Shown: in pieces, positions 59,901 through 64,000 of the stretch
Position numbering within the stretch: the first letter of the stretch is position 1
Layout of the letters: every line of letters begins with the position of its first letter
Origin: Bombyx mori
Taxonomy: Eukaryota > Arthropoda > Insecta > Lepidoptera > Bombycidae
Assembly (NCBI RefSeq): GCF_030269925.1
Contig: NC_085131.1
Coordinates: 14,307,501-14,371,500, forward strand
Direction of reading: 5' to 3'
DNA: 64,000 nucleotides
The notes under the pieces: model-generated
Told to the model about the DNA's origin: nothing
The model's input: only the letters and a program-made list of their open reading frames with translations
Database searches by the model: none
Position numbers and translations under genes: made by a program

Positions 59901-60115
59901 TTGTGAACGAAAATTCACTTACAGGCAGAAGATGTGAGAGCTGGCGGGAGTTAGAAAGAGAAAATTGCACTGGAGATGAGACTGTTCTTGGCTATGGCTG
60001 TCGATCGGATGTCAAAGGAGTTTTCTTGTACAAGTCGAAGGAAAGTAAAAAAAGGCAAGCGGTTAAATTGAAAGTGTTCAATCCTTTAGATTTTAGAACA
60101 TGGTTTTCGAGATAG
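56928..60115 (+). CDS. Secreted lipase, pancreatic-lipase-like (2 exons)
   Basis: Neutral lipase/phospholipase A1-type alpha/beta hydrolase, likely secreted. Exons 56928-57021 (donor gtatgt) and 59199-60115 (acceptor ttttgcag, stop TAG); phase 1 matches, giving 336 residues, the usual length for insect members. Residues 1-18 (MWRPALCCLAVLLPSLLA) form a signal peptide. The nucleophile motif is GFSLG with Ser162; Asp190 lies in ALDPARPCF; His255 lies in CDHAQAW, so the triad is complete. The PGWWN segment replaces the usual HGF-type oxyanion strand end. GHVDVYING and QPEC are family features. Asp190 to His255 spans only 65 residues, implying a short lid, as in phospholipase A1-like insect lipases. 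The C-terminus is basic (SKESKKRQ). The substrate cannot be told from sequence. The nested LINE ends about 335 bp upstream. Confidence 0.88.
57022..59198 (+). other. Lipase intron
   Basis: AT-rich, 2.2 kb. It holds a small palindrome flanked by direct repeats (58361-58405) and an RTE-like scrap at 58618-58668 (gggagaagcctatgtccagc). No further exon is needed. Confidence 0.7.
58361..58405. repeat. Palindrome flanked by 11-bp direct repeats
   Basis: GATCAGACCAC (58361-58371), then GGAATAGAT, AAATA, ATCTATTCC (58372-58394), then GATCAGACCAC again (58395-58405). Confidence 0.8.
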
Positions 60116-60381
60116 TGTTTTAAATGTTTCGGTGTGACACCTCCTTTGGGATCTGCAAAATTGTAAAGTAGGTACAAGAATTGGTAGTTATTAAGTGGGA
60201 AGATGATTTAGTTTTCATTGTATTTATAGCTCTTGGCTGTGATTTGCGATTTCAATTTAAATATTAAAGGACTTTTTAATTTTGTGTTTTTTTTTCATTA
60301 TTCGTACGTTTATCATGATATCAATATTTGTAATATATATATAAATTGGGTATATATTGTAAGTGGAAGATACGTTTATCT

Positions 60382-60387
60382 AATAAA
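60382..60387 (+). terminator. Poly(A) signal of the lipase
   Basis: AATAAA 267 bases after the stop, followed by T-rich sequence. First canonical signal downstream. Confidence 0.55.
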
Positions 60388-60592
60388 GGTCATTTTTTGG
60401 ATTTTGAGATTTATAAATTTAAAACACCATATTTCTTCTGTAAATGCTGAACCCTTTCTTTAACTTGAATATTCTTGAATGACCATGTTAGCTTATATGC
60501 TGTGTAAATATTTACCAATCGCTATTATTCTGTTTGAATTTCGAAACTATTTCCACTAATTAATACAATAGATAATAATTTCAACAATATTT

Positions 60593-60830
60593 TTTTATTA
60601 CTTAGATGGATGGACGTTTTTCAGTTGTTACAGTGCAACGGCTGCCCCAACCTTCAAGCCGAAACGCATTACTGCTTCACGGCAGGATCAGGCAGGGTGG
60701 TGGTACCTACCCGTGTGGACTCACAAGTCGTCCTACTAGTAATAATTACGCAAATTATAATTTAACGGCTTTCATTTTTATTACACGATTTATTCCTTCA
60801 CCGTAGAAGTCAATCGTGAACAGTTGTTAA
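60593..60830 (-). mobile_element. Bm1 SINE with internal deletion
   Basis: ttacttagatggatggacg, cttcaagccgaaacgcat, cttcacggcaggatcagg, ggtggtacctacccg, then aattacgcaaattataatt and ccttcaccgtagaagtc. Part of the tail is deleted. Confidence 0.82.
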
Positions 60831-60875
60831 GTACGTACCTCCATATATGTATATAATTTTTTTTAATCTAATTTT

Positions 60876-60974
60876 CGCGAGACTGCGTTCCGCATGGGGC
60901 GAAGGCAGCAAGCTGGTAGGTGATCCTCCAACCTCCACGTCATGTGAACAAGTAAAAAATGGCTCAGTCTCGCG
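60876..60974. repeat. Short inverted repeat (10-bp arms)
   Basis: CGCGAGACTG at 60876-60885 and its inverse CAGTCTCGCG at 60965-60974, around a 79-bp interior. It may be a tiny MITE or chance. Confidence 0.35.
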
Positions 60975-60999
60975 TTGGGTATTTCCACCCTTTTGCACC

Positions 61000-62510
61000 T
61001 TTTCCTTCTCTTATTTGACTCTAGAATAGATGGAGTTTTAATTGCCATTTGCCTATTGCTATTTAAATGGTTTAATTGGAGCTAAATCTAGCTGACAGTT
61101 AGTGTCTATCTATCTATCTCTTAGGTTTAACAGTTAGTGTCGCTTTGCACCTGGAGCTATTGAGAGATACTGTCATACCTAATTGTAAGATTTTCAATCG
61201 TATTTTTACTTCGTTGATTCAGGTTTTTAATTTAAATTTAGGGTTTTTTTAGTTTACTATGGCCATAAAAATCATAATTTAGAAAATCATTAAACGTATA
61301 CCTACTAACTTGTCTACTTACAAAAATGCAGTTTCAAGATATATATGGAGATATATAATGTAGTAAAACCACTTAAATACACACACAATATAAATTAAAA
61401 TTATTCTATTAATAAAATTATGTTTCATTTCAGTTAGTATAACGCTCTTATGAAATTCGTTAATGTTTATTATAGTGACATCTAGTGAGGTAAATATATA
61501 ATACAAATTTGTATGACTTGCTCAGTAATTAGTTTACACGCTTTTCTCTAGATGGCGCTGAAGTATTTTTTTAAATCGTTCATTTTGATTTGTCCCTTAA
61601 ACTACGAGTATACAATCCTCGTTAGTCGTTAGTGAGATAAAATTAATTTGAACTTAATTAAAACAATTTGTTTTCAAAAGGCATATCTTACACTATTTTA
61701 ATATAAATATCAACACACCTGAAAATATTAATAGGTTATTATTAAAAAACATTAACTGAGTAACTAATTAAAAATAAATATATAAGCAGCGTCTGAAAAC
61801 ATTTGTAGGGACAGAGTTTATAGAGTGTAGTATATTATATCTATTATTAAGCTGTCGGCTTGAAAAAGAAACTTGAATCAAAGTTATTGCATAACAAAGG
61901 CTATTAAATGCCGTCGTCCACAGAGCCCTCGCCGCCCCCAGCACCACGTCATGTGCATGGCACACTTGACGGTAAATTAACGGCGGAGCGACGGGTGTTG
62001 TGCGTGCGCGCTACACCCCGGGGCATCGCGCGCTGTGCTCCAGGAGAATGAATATCTTAAATTTAACAGTATTACATTAATTATTCCTTCCTTCACATTC
62101 CTTCTTCTACGGTCTAAATACTTTTAATGCACATAAACTAAGACCCGGTTTTACAATTATATAAAACATCTCAAGTTAATAGATCATTTCCCAACTAAAT
62201 ATAACCTAATCATAATTAACCACCAATATAATGTATAATGTAATCAAGTTCTATTTATAAAATTAAATATACTTATTGTTTTTCTAATAAGTGTAGATAT
62301 TAAAATTTTTGTTACTTATTGACAAAGTATTATTCTGGATGTTATATTTCTTAAAATGACTCATTGTTTTTTTACTTTTCTAATTTGAAGATGTTGTTCG
62401 ACTATTGCACTGTCGATTGCACATGTATAATTGAGGTGACATCTGTCATGTACTTATTGTTAATTTGTCAATGTTTTGTATTGATGATCACTTTGTTGGT
62501 GCAACTAAAT
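61000..62510. other. AT-rich spacer with a CpG-rich patch
   Basis: A (CTAT)n run at 61104-61118. A GC- and CpG-rich island at 61917-62045 contains an ATG-led open stretch (MPSSTEPSPPPAPRH) ending at a gtaaat donor-like site, but no second exon can be found. No gene called. Confidence 0.35.
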
Positions 62511-62514
62511 AAAC

Positions 62515-62900
62515 TAGTGGTTCCCCGGTAATCGAAATTCGACTATAATTAATTATATTAATTGAAATTATAAGTTTGTATACTATTATGATTCTATTGA
62601 CATAGACCATTAATATACTTCTATAATCACAGATTTCGCGAAGACTACACTATAGACAAATAATATTAAAGACAAACAGTATTATTCTATTCTCAATTTG
62701 ACCACAGATTTTCAACAATAACAAAAGTTTTACAATAAATATGTGTGTGTAAATGCGTTGTGTCAAATACATGGTAGTATGTGTAACGTTTTCTTTATTG
62801 ATTTAATGAAGTTTTTATGCATAATTACGAAAAATATTAGCATTTTGCACTCGTTCATTATATTCTGTATAAGTGTGAGAAATTTCATACTGCTTCGTAG
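62515..62900 (-). mobile_element. Non-autonomous Helitron, copy C, incomplete
   Basis: The same family as copies A and B. The CTAG end is intact at 62515-62518 with A before it. Similarity fades near 62900, so the TC end is lost or mutated. Confidence 0.65.
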
Positions 62901-62934
62901 AAATTTATTGTGACATTATGACGTCCTTTAAACA

Positions 62935-63250
62935 ATTCGCATCCGAGTCAGGCTCTCAACAATCTGTTACCAGAGGATCCTCAGCTACTTCGGTCATATT
63001 GCCCGCCGACAGTCAGATAACTTGGACAAAGTGATTGTGACGGGCAAAGTAGAAGGAAAGAGACCCCGCGGCCGATTACCTAGCCGTTGGTGTGATCAAG
63101 TAACCGCTCTAACTGGGTTGCCAGTCGCAACCGCCATTCGAGCAGCTGAGGACCGGACAAGATGGAAACAGCTCACGAGACAGGCAACGGTCAAGTTTCA
63201 GGGACACGACCTTCAGCAATGAAGAAAGCGACTAAGAAGAAGAAGAAGAA
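62935..63250 (+). pseudogene. RTE-like LINE 3' fragment
   Basis: An open frame through 63222 encodes RLSTICYQRILSYFGHIARR, then VTGKVEGKRPRGRLPSRWCDQ and AAEDRTRWKQLTRQ, the C-terminal tail of an endonuclease/reverse-transcriptase LINE. It ends in a GAA/AGA-rich simple tail. Only about 95 residues remain. Confidence 0.75.
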
Positions 63251-63383
63251 ACAATTAAACCAGAAATACGTATAATAGGTAATTGAGAAATGTGCACATC
63301 GTGTATGTTTGTGCCGAAGGTTTGACAAGTTATAATAAAGCGACGACGTGCATACAACGGGGAGGTCGCTCGCTACTGCACAG

Positions 63384-63403
63384 TGCACTAGAGTACTAGT
63401 GCA
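63384..63403. repeat. 20-bp hairpin
   Basis: TGCACTAG, AGTA, CTAGTGCA: perfect 8-bp arms. Confidence 0.6.
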
Positions 63404-63409
63404 GCGTCA

Positions 63410-63590
63410 TGTGAAGCCACACGGGCGCGCGGGCGGCGCCACCGAACCGATTACTTCGGCCGCGAAGCCGTCTAATGGATAGCTGTATTGCAACATTGTC
63501 GAGGCTTCCCCCTCACGTCTCAAGGTGAGCGCTGGAAATCGATGAGGACGTCTTCGAGCTCCGGTAGCCTGCTTAACCCCTTCACTGCGG
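63410..63590 (+). mobile_element. Distant Bm1-like sequence
   Basis: gattacttcggccgcgaagc, cacgtctcaaggtgagc and ctccggtagcctgcttaacc follow the Bm1 order but are very diverged. Confidence 0.4.
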
Positions 63591-63594
63591 AAAA

Positions 63595-64000
63595 GGCCCA
63601 TCTTAGTCCGCCGCGGTACTTTCAGCTGGTGCAGACCGATTATTTTAGGTGTTTTTAAGAGTTCGACACCAACCATATACTATAAATTGTATACAGTATG
63701 TTTCCACAGAGTTATAGCGTTTTAATCTACCCTAGTGCTGGTGGGCCGAGAAAGACCTGCCAGGCATTGATGGAATTATCGTTGGGGGCGCATCGACCCG
63801 CTACCACACCAGATGAAGGCTTATGATTTTACTTGCCGCAGCCAACGTGTTAAACCAGTGGAATCGTCATGTAAAGAAATAACAAAAACAATTTTTTCAC
63901 TGAGCGGCGTTGCGCTAGTCTACACGTGTACCCGGCCGGGTGTACAATATTATTAGGTACACGACTTATGTGTTTGTACAATATCCGGGAATTATTGTTA
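63595..64000. other. Right-edge sequence, nothing recognised
   Basis: No supported gene, RNA or repeat. Confidence 0.4.

Noticed and set aside
63022..63222. 66-residue ORF as a host gene
   Set aside because: LINE C-terminal tail followed by a simple-sequence tail.

Overview
The window looks like lepidopteran nuclear DNA, almost certainly a silkworm (Bombyx). Single-copy genes have spliced exons with GT/AG borders. The AT-rich non-coding sequence is full of Bm1-type tRNA-derived SINEs, non-LTR retrotransposon 3' ends (jockey-like, R1-like, RTE-like) and small Helitrons. The species call is inferred from these repeats; no database was searched.

Layout. 1-9084: a GC-rich satellite of 105 tandem copies of an 86-bp unit, nearly identical throughout, running off the left edge. 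9146-15145 (+): the last 14 visible exons of the nucleoporin gene Nup133, covering the whole C-terminal alpha-helical half (650 residues); the satellite ends 61 bp before the first visible exon. 15.1-18.5 kb: AT-rich spacer with SINEs and a Helitron. 18922-40561 (+): a four-exon gene, assembled here from splice signals and reading phase, for a 190-residue secreted cysteine-rich protein with two Cys-Cys-Cys triplets and a GPI-anchor-like tail; its introns are packed with mobile elements. 44557-45389 (-): a two-exon gene for a 102-residue protein with a BH3-like motif (V-AQ-I-L-xx-L-G-D-x-V), with a TATA-like box and a well placed poly(A) signal. 54.8-56.6 kb: an R1-type LINE nested in a jockey-type 3' UTR with a visible target-site duplication. 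56928-60115 (+): a two-exon secreted lipase of the pancreatic-lipase type with an intact Ser-Asp-His triad. 60.1-64 kb: AT-rich spacer with SINE, Helitron and RTE remnants.

The genes do not form an operon or an obvious pathway. They are a nuclear-pore scaffold subunit, a secreted lipase, a putative GPI-anchored cysteine-rich protein and a putative BH3-like regulator. The two least familiar are the cysteine-rich gene and the BH3-like gene; neither is visible as one long ORF, and both were found by matching splice signals, phase and flanking signals.
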